Positions 25,721 to 37,192 of a stretch of 61,883 nucleotides of DNA are shown here, piece after piece; the stretch's first letter is position 1; each line of letters begins with the position of its first letter. The notes under the pieces were generated by a model, which did not search any database, had not been told where the DNA came from, and saw nothing but the letters and a program-made list of their open reading frames with translations. This stretch comes from Rhizomucor pusillus. Taxonomy: Eukaryota > Mucoromycota > Mucoromycetes > Mucorales > Lichtheimiaceae. The DNA lies in contig FWWN02000419.1 of the NCBI GenBank assembly GCA_900175165.2, positions 1-61,883 on the forward strand, in the 5' to 3' direction. A program made the translations under genes and the position numbers.

Positions 25721-28491
25721 TTATTCATTGGGGCCGCAGGTCAAAAGCGCCCATTGCCGCACTCTATTTATCAGATCAAGGTCTAAGTTACCTTGCTGTT
25801 TTCGACTCGCCATGACAGTCTCCAAGCAGCTGTTAAATAAGCTAGCCGTTTCTGACTCTAGCTTCAGAGATATCTGCTTGATGATATGTGGAACATATTT
25901 GCCAGACACGAAAAGTGAAAGGTGGTATAAAGACTGAAAGCAAACAATGCTCGAGAGGTGAAGTATGGATGGAGCGGTCTCAGCGTTCACTGGAGTATTT
26001 ACGAGCTGCTGATGGAGTGTTTTCTGCATATTCTCAACAGTTTCCCTACATCGTTCCTCCACTGTGAGAAACTGACTTGGCTTCCAAGTATACAAAGAGA
26101 GCAATTTACCTTTGGATATCAGGATCCTGCCAGTTATCAGTCACAACTTCTTGCATGATTTGAATAAATTTCTCGGCCCTCTATACAATATATTTATATT
26201 GTCTATTGATCGTCGCTCAGTGCCGTCTTTACAATTTAGATAAGCCTACCTTATCGCTCGAGACCGATTTATAAAGGGCTCGCAACAGGTTTGAAGATTC
26301 TGATGCCGTCTGCTGTAGATACTCTTCAATTAATGCTCTTATCTTGACGTCGTCGTCAACCTTCTCTGCTTCTTCGTCCACTTGTCCTTGGCGTTCCAGC
26401 AATGCTTTCAAAACAAGATGATACACTAGTTCCAATCCTAGCTGACGAAGGATGTACTTTTCTAAGCTTTTTCGCGCATCGTTGTCTACAATCCAGTCTA
26501 AGTACTCTAGAGCAAACTGCGAATATATTTCGATATAAAATTTTACCTTGAAATATTCGTGAAGCCTTGTAGGTATAAAATATCTTTCTTGACATGTCTT
26601 TTATAACCATTTCCTCCTTTTTCAAATGACTTTCCAATACCGCGCCATCTTCGGTGGCAGCATTCGTGGTTGGAAGCGCATAAACGGTTCGAATTGCTTG
26701 GGTCAATAATACAGACAATGATGGTGTGATCTTCTGTGCGATGCTAGATGCAAAATCGTTGCCAAACTGGAGAGTCTTGACAAGTTCATTCTTGACCTAC
26801 TGACAGATCAGTCAAATAATGGTCCATCATCAGCAAGGTTAGAGATATGTATACTTGCCTCTTTAATCGCCAATTCAGCGGATATCTCGCTATTCAGCTT
26901 CTTCTTCCCTCTCGCGCTATGCATTTTCTTCTCCTGCTGCAGCTCTTGTCGCGCACGCTGATTAATATATGCCTGCAGGGAAGCCATAGTGGATTGCAAA
27001 AAGTTTGGTGTGACGATATGTTCAGAATCGAGAATGAAAGGTGCGTTTGCATTCGCACCCTTTTTGCGCGGTCTTGGCGAAGCTGAATCCTGCAGACGAC
27101 TAACACAAATGCTTTGGAGAGTTGCATTATCAGAAGTATTAAGTATGAAAGGTATATGTTGCTAAACAAGGCAGTGAAATCAGCAAAGGTAGCGGTTGCT
27201 TCCTGGTTATATTTTTACCGTAACATTCGACCAGCCTTGATTGTCAAGATCATCTTGAATTGCCGAGACCAGCGTTTCGAGTTTGCCTTTGGTAACAGCA
27301 CAGCTGTCTAACAATATTATACCAGCTTCAATCTGGCGCAATAGTTCCTTTGGAGCCATGTAACCATAGTTTTCTTCTACAGTGCTGTATTCTATTCACC
27401 CGTTATATTTTTAATAAAGGAAATTTTTGGACAAATGGATAGAAAAAGCTCGAAGAACGTACCTATATATCCTGACGCATTCAACAAGGAGCGCACAAGT
27501 TCTATCTGACGGTCTCTGTATTCATCAGGCACGTAGATATCTTTTCCTCCTCTTTTAAGCACTGTTCCATGGCTTTGATGTATCTGTTCGACAAAAAGCA
27601 CTATATATATATTAGTTGCAGTTGTTTATTCGATAACCGTAGACCACATACCGTTGAAGAGTTCCTCTTCAGACTCAAAATCAGATTTCTGGAACTGCAC
27701 TACATCGAATGGTCTGATAGGTGTGAGACTTAGAAAGCGTCGTAATACCTCAACAAACCGATACATACTCCTTTGCATTCTTGAGCATATTACTTATCTT
27801 TTCTCTTGACGTTTCGACGTAATCAATAGTCATGATAATGTTTGGGAGTTGCGGAAATTTCACAAACTGATCTTGAGAGACAATTTTGCCAAGCAACTAT
27901 AAAGTTTGTATTATACACTGGCATGGTCGGCAGCATTCGTATTTTCATGCAGCTTATTACCTCTAGCATGTAGTAAAATGGAAGACCAAATTTTTGGGCG
28001 CATGTAACCGCTGATACGATACCATTTTCTCTGATGTATGCCGTTACTTGTTCTTCAAGAGAATCAAGATATTCTCTGACGTTATATTGTAAGCTTGGAA
28101 ACGTTGAGCTATTTGAAGGCAGAAGGATTACCTTGCGAGAACAATATCATCCACAATGGTCCAATCGTTTTCTGGCGCCAGCACAGACCATGCATCATAA
28201 ATGAGCTTGTGCTCCACATTCAGCATACCAGACAATTGCTGTACAGAGCTTCTCCCTAAATGCATGAACCAATGTCCCATATAAAGTCATTATACTGTTT
28301 TAGGATGTATTTACAGTATTACCTTTGGCCGTGACATATCGTTTAATCTCGTCGCGCACAAATGACTTGCTCAGGAACCATTCTCGATCGAGTGTCTTTG
28401 AAATGCCTTCCAGGTAGCCCAGGGAAATGCCCTGTTCAACCAGTTGCGTGAACAAGTCATTGCAGGTAGATTGGTCGAGTGTGGATGTCAT
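25721..28491 (-). CDS. UFL1: E3 UFM1-protein ligase 1 homologue
   Basis: UFL1 transfers the ubiquitin-like modifier UFM1 to targets such as ribosomal uL24 at the ER. The first exons are clear: 28323-28491, 28132-28255, 27961-28075 and onward, roughly a dozen in all. Recognisable blocks run in family order: an N-terminal winged-helix region (RSSVQQLSGMLNVEHKLIYD), EYLDSLEEQVTAYIRENGIV with the human-like RLAEEVNDKL/QVTISELC layout, KDIYVPDEYRDRQIELVRSL then LNASGYI matching human VFVPDIYSRTQSTWVDSF, an internal basic stretch (SARGKKKLNSEI), and a C-terminal block ILHLSSIVCFQSLYHLSLFV then SGKYVPHIIKQI matching human ILHLTSVLLFQF/PGRCVPQIIAFL. The human protein has 794 residues and this one looks slightly shorter. 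Most Dikarya lack UFMylation, so its presence supports an early-diverging fungus. Confidence 0.82.
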
Positions 28492-28652
28492 TAGGAGGGA
28501 CAGGAGTTGAGCAAAGAGAGAGAACGAGTAGGTTGTCGTTCTTTGCGGACTATCTTCCAAAGAATGCAATCAAATGAAGAGTTTCTACGCTACCTAACCT
28601 TTTTCGCTTCTCTTTCTGTTACTTTTTATTCTTATCCATTCCTCTTATTACA
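28492..28652. promoter_or_regulatory. Divergent promoter of UFL1 and SHO1
   Basis: Only 161 bp separate the two start codons. The region must contain both promoters and both leaders. No clear TATA box is seen. Confidence 0.5.
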
Positions 28653-29761
28653 ATGGTATCTATGTTCGACAGCAGCCGGCTACTGCGAAGCAAATTCATG
28701 CTTGTAACCCTCGTTACGGCAATGGTAGGCATAAGCTACTGTGGACTCTGCATACTTGCGAGTATTCAGCTGGATGCTGCGTGTTAGGCGGGATGGACCG
28801 TCGCATTCAGCGGCGCGTGTATACTCAAGACGCTCAATGGAGCCTGGTGGATAATAGTTTATGAGGCTCTTGTCGTCATAGTGTGTCCGTTGGCAGTGAT
28901 GGCTGGTGCCATATCAGATTATCGACTTGTGGCAAGTAAAATGATGATGAAGGAAACAGCGTGAGATGGTGTGCAAACCTTCTTACTCGACAGTGTGCTT
29001 GCAGCTCCTGACATTTTTAGCCGTAAGCATTCCATTACTGACCATCCAAGCCGACTATGTGATCCAATACACACAATCATCTATACCACGAGACGCGGCC
29101 AACGCCTACGCTGCCGGATACATCATCTTAATCATCGTGCAGGTAACGAGAAATGACCAACGTCCACGAGAGCATCGTAGACTGAATGCAATACATAAAT
29201 TCCTTTTTCTTTTACCAGTATCTCTGGGTAGTTGTGCTTGGCAGCAGCCCATCAACTTATTTCGGACAGCTGATTATCACTGTTGCCGAAGATGGCCAGA
29301 ACACACATTCCTTTGCTTACTACGGAGCAGCAACAGAAAGCAGCAAAGAACTTGACTTGCCGGTCGACAAGAGACTAGCTCTCCAGATACCTGACGATGA
29401 AAAGACCATAATGGCACCCAGGTCTTCTCTGGAAAAAGTTGAGGCGCTCCATACCTGTAAGTTGATCACACTGGAATGCAAAGAATAAGATGCACTGAAA
29501 ATTCTCCGGTGGGTCCTAGACCAAGCAAATCCAGAAGATCCGAATGAACTATCCTTTGAACGAGGAGAGATATTGGAAGTAATGGACAAGAAGGGCAACT
29601 GGTGGCAAGCTCGCAAGCAGGACGGATCGACTGGCATCATTCCAAGTAACTATGTATGTTTGAATGTAATTGAATGATTTTCACAGTCTAATTTTGTTTG
29701 CGAGTAGTTTACAGCGGCAAGCAACGGTAAAGGTAGCAGCTGCGAGGCTGTTAAGTTATAA
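28653..29761 (+). CDS. SHO1: Sho1-type osmosensor, four-span membrane protein with SH3 domain
   Basis: Six exons (28653-28724, 28788-28931, 29005-29142, 29219-29456, 29520-29653, 29708-29761) give 259 residues. The four transmembrane segments lie at [53 protein letters not shown] and [17 protein letters not shown] linker leads to a C-terminal SH3 domain: [37 protein letters not shown] and TGIIPSNY. This is the layout of Sho1, which recruits Pbs2 MAPKK in the HOG osmotic stress pathway. Intron 2 appears to use a GC donor (GTG|GCAAGT), and splicing at 29457-29519 rebuilds the first SH3 strand. The gene is divergent from UFL1. Confidence 0.88.
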
Positions 29762-30815
29762 TCATACATCGAAAACATCATACATTATTTTCATCATTCT
29801 ACAATGTCTATTTTGGCTCCGGAAACCAAATATAATCAACCTTTACTAGTCACTGAATAATCAACGAATATATTTAAATCTAGCTGAGGACATTGCTTAG
29901 CAAGGCAAAGGAATGCTGTCGGTGATTTCCACGTCGCTCACAGTGTATAGATCCCAGACCGGTATTAATTTATTGTTCACAGAATCTGTGGCGAATAATA
30001 TGGTTAGTTTACTGAATTGAAACGGGTCTCCTGAGCCCCTGAAGAGAATGCCAGAAAGTGAAGAGAAACGATGATAATTAAACACGAAGCGTCTGCCCAT
30101 CAGAATGCAGCTAGGCAGAAGTAATTTTTAGCTTTCATTCTAACAAATCATAGACTGAAATGTATTTAATGTCTTGATAATCTCTAAAAATAAGAAATGC
30201 AAAGTATTACAGGTATCAGCAATTCAAGCAAGCTTTTTCAAAACGTCCAGAGCAGCAACGTTACTGAGGTTTAAATGCATTAGACCAGTTAGCACTCGCT
30301 ATGCAAACATTTCAGACAGAAGAAAGAGAGGCATGAGAGAGACATTTAGTTCCAATCAAGCTTATAGTCTCACGTGCGGCGATCAGGAGAGATACGATAT
30401 CGGTGGCTGTGTGATAGGGGGCCGGTCGACGAGAAAGAAAATATCCATTGTGTAAGGCGATAAATGAGCTGATCTCCCCAAGCATGGGGGGGGGGAGATC
30501 AGTTATTCACCTGACCATGTTGACTGAAAAAGACAGAGATACGGATCTGCATAGTTCCTTAGCTTTCTATTGCATTTGCAGTACCAACAGCGATACAAAT
30601 GCATTTTGGGAATTTCTGGTTTACAAAGATACCACGTTTATAAGGCAGACTTTCCGAGGAAAATACGATGATGTTGCAAAAAAATGAAGAAATTTACACA
30701 AATTACATGGGAATCATATATCACATTGATCGGGTATACAAAGAGGAAATGAGTACATAATGAAACACTAGATGAATGATAGGTACTGGATAGACGGATT
30801 AGGATAGTTTTAGGT
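29762..30815. other. Gene-poor region with weak minus-strand coding traces
   Basis: About 1 kb. On the minus strand, 29897-30100 reads MGRRFVFNYHRFSSLSG and onward to VWDLYTVSDVEITDSIPLPC. Upstream (about 30225-30297) a stretch reads VLTGLMHLNLSNVAALDVLK with a stop soon after. They could be exons or decayed remnants of one gene, but I cannot join them convincingly. A G10 run and hairpin sit at 30469-30502. Confidence 0.3.
30469..30502. repeat. 11-bp perfect inverted repeat (hairpin)
   Basis: CTGATCTCCCC (30469-30479) pairs exactly with GGGGAGATCAG (30492-30502) across a 12-nt loop that includes part of a G10 run. It is not near a recognised gene end. Its role is unknown. Confidence 0.6.
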
Positions 30816-31061
30816 TTAGCAGGTCATAGAAGATGGCGGTGTGGTTGTTGTGCTGACAGGACTATCGCTGTGGAGGGAAGGCTCGTTGTATTCCGGAAAG
30901 GATACGTAGGTTTTTTCGAATAATGTCAAATTGGCATTGCAAGTGTCCGTAATATCTTCAGGGTTGCTGCACATTCGTCCGTTCGTTGATCCCATAGATG
31001 AGTCGAACAGAGCTTGCAGCCAGTGGATGATGGCCAAATCGCGCAATGTAAATTGTTGCAT
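30816..31061 (-). CDS. Hypothetical small protein
   Basis: An 81-residue ORF from ATG 31061. It starts MQQFTLRDLAIIHWLQALFD (a likely amphipathic helix) and ends in a Ser/Thr/Pro-rich tail (DSPVSTTTTPPSSMTC). No family is recognised and no neighbouring exon is evident. Composition is protein-like, but length alone does not establish it. Confidence 0.3.
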   Translation of the reverse strand: MQQFTLRDLAIIHWLQALFDSSMGSTNGRMCSNPEDITDTCNANLTLFEKTYVSFPEYNEPSLHSDSPVSTTTTPPSSMTC

Positions 31062-32139
31062 CGAATCGATATGGAGAAAGGAGAAATGTGGATTGAAGAA
31101 AAAGAAAAGAGACGGAGAATAACAAAGCTACTTTTATATGTTTCCGCTGAGGTCCCCATCATCTCGAAGCACGTTGTCCAATGAGCTTTCCAGGTGTGAC
31201 CCAATATCCTCAGAGAGCAAAAAGAGAAATGAAGATTTCAAAAAGGATTACTATGTCAGGTTTATCCGTCACCCGCACAAGCCTTCGAATTTGGAAAGAG
31301 GAAACAACGCATCACGAGGATGTGCTTTCTTTGAAGCAGTGCATATGACACTTGTTGCTTGGCACCCACAAACAAAACCAGTGCCACGCTTTTTCTGTTC
31401 ATCCTTCTTTGACGATTGCCTCGGATGATCGAAATGTTGTACAGTTATTAATATCTGATGCAATCGCTGAGCGAAGCAATGTTGTACGCTACTTGCATCA
31501 CAGGATGCTATTAAGATGCACCGCTATCGAGATGCGATCCGGGAACCAGAGAACTTCGGAGAATCTCAGTCCCTCTCATCAAGTGATAGAACTACATAGA
31601 TGCTTGCACTTTTGCAAAGCCCTTTGTCGGCGCGCGGAATCCGACGCAGGTACTCTGGTTTTTTTTTACTGCCGATGCAACAGGTTGGTGCGCTGCCGCC
31701 CCACTCTGCAAAGTTACACAAGGTTTACCGGGATGAACAACGAGCTCACCGAGCTGACAACTACGTTGGCATACCTGCTGTAGCACAGTAAACATAGGAG
31801 CATCCGTGCTGGAACATACGATGTCGTTCAACCTAGTGGCATCCCACTATATCGCTCAAGTTGGAGTTAAAGAACAGCACACCACACCGTAGAATGCCGT
31901 TGATATGTAATAGATGAATATTATGCTGAAATCCGATCAGTTACCTAGCAATCATATTTCAGTAGTCTTCCTACGTTCGAAGACGTAAAGTGAAGATAGC
32001 AAAGAGCGGTAAAAGAGGAATTCCTCGGAACGAATCCAAACTGTGCTTGATGTGTACACAGCAGTCAACTGTCAATTCCGTGTTCGGAAACTCGACCGAG
32101 GCTAGTAGCAAAAGAGCATTTTTAAACTTTATTTTAGAC
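31062..32139. other. Intergenic region upstream of the small ORF and past the Rab11 3' end
   Basis: About 1.1 kb. Overlapping ORFs on both strands (31352-31783 plus, 31592-31831 minus) have no recognisable domain or splice pattern. I see no RNA gene. Confidence 0.4.
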
Positions 32140-33102
32140 TTAGCAGCATCCACCTTGCTTCTGTTCCTCAGGAGCCTGGGAAACCAGGATCGTTTGTCCA
32201 CCTGTAGGCTTGATGGCATTGTTAGAGGACTCGAGTGCCTTGTTAGATACGATGCGGTAGATTTCTACACGGAACCGGAAGGGAATCTCCGTCAGTGCAT
32301 TGCGCGCTTCTCTCTTTCCACCAACCGAACTATGTTTAGAACATTCTTCTTACCAGTCAAAATTCGCTGGAAGGACAACTCAACGTTGGTGGCATCCAAT
32401 GCAGAAGTTTCGATAAATGAAAGGCCGTTTTCAGCTATTTCACTCAAATATGAGCATTTTTCATTCTCGATGGTTTTTCTCATGGACCATTTACCTGCAA
32501 ATTGCTTAGCTTCATCTGTTGGAACAGCCCTCAAGTGTCTCAAATCACTCTTGTTTCCAACAAGCATGATAACGATATTCGAATCTGCGTGATCTCGCAG
32601 TTCCTTTAACCAGCGTCCTACACTTTCGTAGGTGGAATGCTTCGAGATATCATATACAAGTAAAGCGCCCACAGCACCGCGGTAGTATCTGTTGACGAGT
32701 TTAATGATAAGGAAAGGATCCGCTGCATGTAGATATGTACTTACGCGCTGGTGATAGCACGATAACGTTCCTGACCAGCTAGTAGGACCAGCAGCATCAA
32801 CAAAACTGAACTGTGCAACCGTGTCTGTTCTTTAGCTTCTACCTGTATCCCAGATCTGCGCCTTGATGACTTTGTTGTCCACTTGAATACTTCGGGTGGC
32901 AAACTCGACACCGATTGTACTCTTGGATTCTAACGAGAACTCATTGCGAGTAAACCGAGACAGCAAATTGGTCTTGCCGACACCGGAATCTCCAATAAGA
33001 ACAACTGAATACGGCAGATGAATACTGTCAGATGCCGGTTTCCTGTAAGGTATCTAGGCTTTTACCTTTGAAAAGGTAGTCGTATTCATCGTCTCGGCTC
33101 AT
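32140..33102 (-). CDS. RAB11: Rab11-family small GTPase (Ypt31/32-like)
   Basis: Six exons: 33066-33102, 32843-33004, 32745-32778 and 32495-32688, then two more ending at 32140. The protein is about 213 residues and starts [20 protein letters not shown]. The GTPase motifs are complete: GDSGVGKTN (G1), effector loop [12 protein letters not shown] (the Rab11 signature), [20 protein letters not shown] (G3), [13 protein letters not shown] (G4) and [11 protein letters not shown] (G5). The C-terminus ends QKQGGCC, a double-cysteine geranylgeranylation site. It should act in late-Golgi and recycling-endosome to plasma-membrane traffic, a route that also uses the exocyst encoded nearby (SEC8). Confidence 0.95.
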
Positions 33103-33827
33103 GATATGGAAGGCTGTGCGTGTGGAACTGCAGCAAAGAAAGCGTTGATGATTTGGAGCGCTGTCACACGTCGCACCAGGCGACTAGAGATTCACCACAC
33201 CTGATCACGGGTTACAAAACGAACGCATATTCAGACATATTCTTTTTGATCCATGATAAAACTATAGCTTAACTAAGCATATGCTCTTGTTATCTAGCCA
33301 TCGGCGCATAGACGGTTCGTGTCGCGCGGTCGTGCAGACGACGCGTATCATACTTCGTGTCTCCTATAATTCCTCCGCTTTAGCAGCGGTGGTCCAGAAC
33401 CAAAGATTAAGCATGAATAATGGTAATGCGTCCATTGATCGACAGAAAGCGGAAACAGACATAGCAGCAATGCTGCGGTGGAAAATTACAGCGAGAAACG
33501 CAGATAACATCTCATCGTTGCTTTAAAAAGTCCAGATCAATGTGCTTTCTACTACCCTAATCTCTGGTTGAATATCGCCCATGTAAGCAAGTAAAGCACA
33601 GAATCCGCATCAAGCCTTTCCAGATCTGCATGTTCTTTCACACCGTGCAAGTCGAAACTCCTCAACGAATTTCCTTTTTGCTGGCGATAGCGTCCCTTTT
33701 CCATGCACGCCCTTCCACACAATCAAATCGTATCTGCATTCAAAACTTTTTAGACCGAAATAAGACAATGCCGATTGACTCTTTTTATCTCGCAAGGAAC
33801 AAAAAGACATTAATGCTATATGCCTCT
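33103..33827. other. Intergenic region between eL38 and Rab11
   Basis: This contains the Rab11 promoter and the eL38 3' flank. Short ORFs (33281-33526 plus, 33610-33810 minus) lack recognisable features. Confidence 0.4.
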
Positions 33828-34339
33828 TTAGATCTCGGTCACGGTAAGAGCTAGTAGAGAGAGCCCGGAGTTAATATATGCACATGCATTGTATATTATG
33901 TATATATGTTGTGACATACCAGGAGGAAGGGACTGCTTGAGCTTGGTAGCCTTCTGCTTGTCCTTGACGACAAGAGTGTAGAGGTAGCTGGAGCATCTGA
34001 CCTTGAACTTGACATTGTCAGAGTTCTTCTTGATGCGGGCGGCTTTAAGAATTTGCAGTTAGGCAAGTGTAAATATGGGCGTTTACGAATGCGTTGTGAA
34101 TGCTTACACTTGGCATCCTTGCGGCGGGCGATTTCGAGGAATTCCTTAATGTCTTTAATTTGCTTGGGCTAAAATTCGAATGTCATGTATTAGCGTCTGC
34201 TGTATCACGACCGCGTTGTTGTCCGTCCATCCATCCGTTTCGGTCGACAACTCATTCATTGTCATTCATCCATCCATAATTCCATCCATTCTCTTCTCCC
34301 TAGCATGCTTATAGATCGATTTTATATATAGCGTACCAT
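33828..34339 (-). CDS. RPL38: 60S ribosomal protein eL38
   Basis: Four tiny exons: 34337-34339 (only the ATG), 34108-34168, 33920-34042 and 33828-33850. They give 69 residues. The translation begins [18 protein letters not shown], continues [20 protein letters not shown] and [15 protein letters not shown], and ends KQSLPPGALTVTEI, which is eL38 throughout. The first intron (about 168 nt, GTACGC donor) sits directly after the start codon, a layout common in ribosomal protein genes. This intron holds repeated CCAT words. No exon is long enough to appear as a long ORF, so ORF-based annotation would miss the gene. The last exon differs slightly from the usual ending, so its acceptor is the least certain. 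Confidence 0.93.
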
Positions 34340-36156
34340 TGCGAACTCTCGGCGCAAGAAAGGGAAGGTGCTAGAGCGCTGCCTTTCGAGTGGCTCTTTG
34401 AGGGCTCCGCACCAAAATCGCTCCCCACCAAATTACCCGCCCATTAATTCAAAGTCGAAAGCAGGAAATGCCTGCCAGGAACAACACTGCTAGAAACTAT
34501 CGACAATATTGTTTCATTTGCATACTACTGCAGTCTAGACTAAGAATACCTTGGATATTGCATACGAGAGCACCTTAAGATTTACTCTAAAGCTTTGTTC
34601 TGCTTAGCGGATATCGTACATACGATGCAAAAACCTGAATCTTTGCATGTAAATATCCGGTCTACATTCTTAACCATTTAATTCACTAACAGGATCCTTC
34701 GAGATAAGTATCAATTTACAGAAGTACATCAGGCTTTATTTCGTCCATTATCCTTTCCTCTATAACCTGTTTGTTCCTCTCTGCTTGCTAACTACCTGCG
34801 TCTTGCTGACGAACGTAGAGTCTATACATATCCATATATATTTCTGTGTTGTAGAACAAGTTCCTATTGACAATATCCCTCCGATGCACTTGAGCGCATT
34901 TACAAGACTTTTTCATTTTCATTTTTCTTTTGGTTGATCAATGTAGGGAGAATACTATCAACGATTGCTCATTGCACGAAGCTCTGCATTGTCAGCGAAA
35001 ACCCCCTTTGCAGTTGCTACTCTTTGATTATGAGATCGCCCAAACCGTAATCAAGATGTACGGCCAGGTTGAAGTTCATCATTAAGTTTGTTAAAGAAAC
35101 AGAAATGGTCCCTGGCAGGCTCTCGTGTTTATTTATTTGTGTTTTTTCTACTCCGAATGTCCCGACAAAGTTCCAAATACTCTCTGGGCCTTAAATTTAC
35201 AGAGGCGACAACCTTATTACGGAAGACAATTGAATCCTGAAAAGTCCTCGAAAATACTGTACACGTCTGCACTTTTACACCACCGATTGAAATTTAATAT
35301 ACTCAGTATGACAAGCAAACGTATCGTTAAGTGGAGCTATCGTTAAGTGAGTTATATCGGTAAGTGGATTTACCGGGAGGTCCACTAATTGAGATAGCTT
35401 TGTGGGGATTTGACGGTCACAATAACCGAAGCGCGTCTTATATTGATGACGAAGATAACATTGACTGTACCTCGTACTTGTATCTATTTGGAAGTTACAG
35501 CAAAATTTGACGTTCCTGTGTCTCATTTGTTTCTTGGATATGGTCTCCTTTTCAATCTGACAAAAGACTATGAGTCAAAGGTTCGCAAATCAAACTTGCA
35601 AATTGCCGTGCCGTTTATCAGTTTTATTTGTTTTGAAAACTCAAACCGTTACAGCCAGCGAGAAATTCTTCAATTAGCCACTCTGCATTTTGGGGTGATT
35701 CTATACGTCGATTATTTTAGCGTATCGCGAAACAAGGTCAAAAGCAACAAAAGATAAAATTGGGATCAAGAAAGGAGATAAAGGCAGAATTTAGCTAAGA
35801 CACGTACAAGAGTCAAGATTATAAGACAATTTCGTTTCAAAAGATTGAAGGACTAACAGATCGAACTTGTCATCCTGTCATTTATTGGAGCTGATGCATA
35901 TGGCTGATTCAAAGATATAGAATAAGACAGCGTTAAATGGATGATCACAGAATTGCCAGAAACAAAACAGCAGAAATATCTATCTTAAGGTCAGGGATCT
36001 TTCGTTAGCTACTACTATGAGTAGGTTATTAAGAAGAGGATAAAACACTCGAAAAGTATGACATTTGTGATGTAGTGCCTGTAGAAAATACCTATTTGAG
36101 GTAGGGGCGGCGTCTTAATTCCGAGCTTCAACTTCCTCTTCACCCAAGCTACAGCC
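34340..36156. other. Gene-poor region with a repeat cluster
   Basis: About 1.8 kb of AT-rich DNA with the eL38 promoter at its left and the cyclin C promoter at its right. An ORF at 35410-35757 (115 codons) and one at 35125-35346 lack recognisable domains. A short tandem-like repeat cluster at 35323-35366 could be a transposon end. Confidence 0.4.
35323..35366. repeat. Three spaced copies of ATCGKTAAGTG
   Basis: ATCGTTAAGTG occurs at 35323-35333 and 35339-35349, and ATCGGTAAGTG at 35356-35366, spaced 16 and 17 nt apart. The reverse complement CACTTAACGAT resembles the repeated words in ends of pogo/Tc1-type DNA transposons. No matching second end or transposase was found nearby, so this could be a solo end or remnant. 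Confidence 0.5.
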
Positions 36157-37192
36157 ATGGCAGCAAATTACTGGGCATCATCGCAACGGTGTGGCATCCA
36201 GACTATGGACATTTGAGGAGCTAAACTCACGTTTTTCTGGATGGATTAGGCTGCATTGGCAACTGGATCGATGGCAGTTAGCGGCAAGCAGAGAAGAGGA
36301 TCTGCGGCATATATCCGAGACTGATTACGTTAAACTCAAGATCTGGTTCTGCCACCGTGAGTGTCAGGGCATCGCAGTATATGTGAAGCTACCCTGTCGT
36401 CTCTTTTTCTAACATGGATTGGTGTTAGTGATACAAAAATTAGCACGAAGGATGCATTTGAGACAGCAAATTGTCGCGACTGCTTTTGTCTATTTCAAAC
36501 GATTTTATACCAGGTAAGTGTAAGCGTACTTTACTCTTCTTCCATGGGTATGGCTAATAGTCGTAATTAGAAACAGTCTACATGAAACAGATCCATTGCT
36601 AGTTCTCGTTACATGTGTCTACCTTGCAACGAAGATTGAAGAGTGCCCTATACACATAAAAATGGTTACCCAGGAAGCGAAACTTGCCTTTCAAGGTACG
36701 ATTGGTCAATATATAGTAGACGTATCATGAAGCTAACGCAAACCAGGTGATTTTGGAGGCTTTCCATACGACCATTCTCGAGTTGCAGAGTTTGAATTCT
36801 ACTTGCTCGAGGAACTGCAGTTTTATCTTATCGTATGGCATCCTTACCGTGCACTGCGACAAATATGTGAGGGGCTGGGCATGCGAGAATCAGGCTTACA
36901 GTATGCTTGGTTCATTGTAAACGATTCATATCGCACGGATGTGTGCTTATTATACCCACCCCACATGATTGCACTTGCCGCAATCTATCTGACGGTTGTC
37001 CTACATCATGCTGATTTTGAGCCAGGTTCAGCAGGCGATCGCATAGATATGGCACAGTGGTTTGCAGATCTCAACGTGGATATGGAAGGCATTGTCGAAA
37101 TAACCCAGGAAATCTTGGCAATCTACGAAGTATGGAAAGACTGGAGGGAGGACCGCATGCCATCATTGTGGAAAGAATTTAAAAGTCGATAG
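36157..37192 (+). CDS. Cyclin C, Mediator CDK8-module cyclin
   Basis: Five exons (36157-36188, 36250-36356, 36429-36513, 36571-36695, 36747-37192) give 264 residues. The N-terminus MAANYWASSQRLHWQLDRWQ matches the cyclin C MAGNFWQSSHYLQWILDKQ start. The first cyclin box includes LRQQIVATAFVYFKRFYTR, then LVTCVYLATKIEECP and EFEFYLLEELQFYLIVWHPY, with IVNDSYRTDVCLLYPPHMIA in the second box. All are near-identical to animal and fungal cyclin C (Ssn8/Srb11). It pairs with CDK8/Ssn3 to regulate RNA polymerase II via Mediator, and in yeast also moves to mitochondria under stress. Each join preserves frame, so the model is well supported. Confidence 0.95.

Noticed and set aside
29457..29489. 33-nt intron in SHO1
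   Set aside because: It is too short and breaks the SH3 start. The acceptor at 29519 restores the ALHTYQANP strand.
31352..31783. 143-codon plus ORF
   Set aside because: It has no recognisable motif, and it overlaps another ORF on the opposite strand of equal quality.
35410..35757. 115-codon plus ORF as a possible transposase
   Set aside because: No DDE/DDD motif or helix-turn-helix was recognisable, so it was not called.
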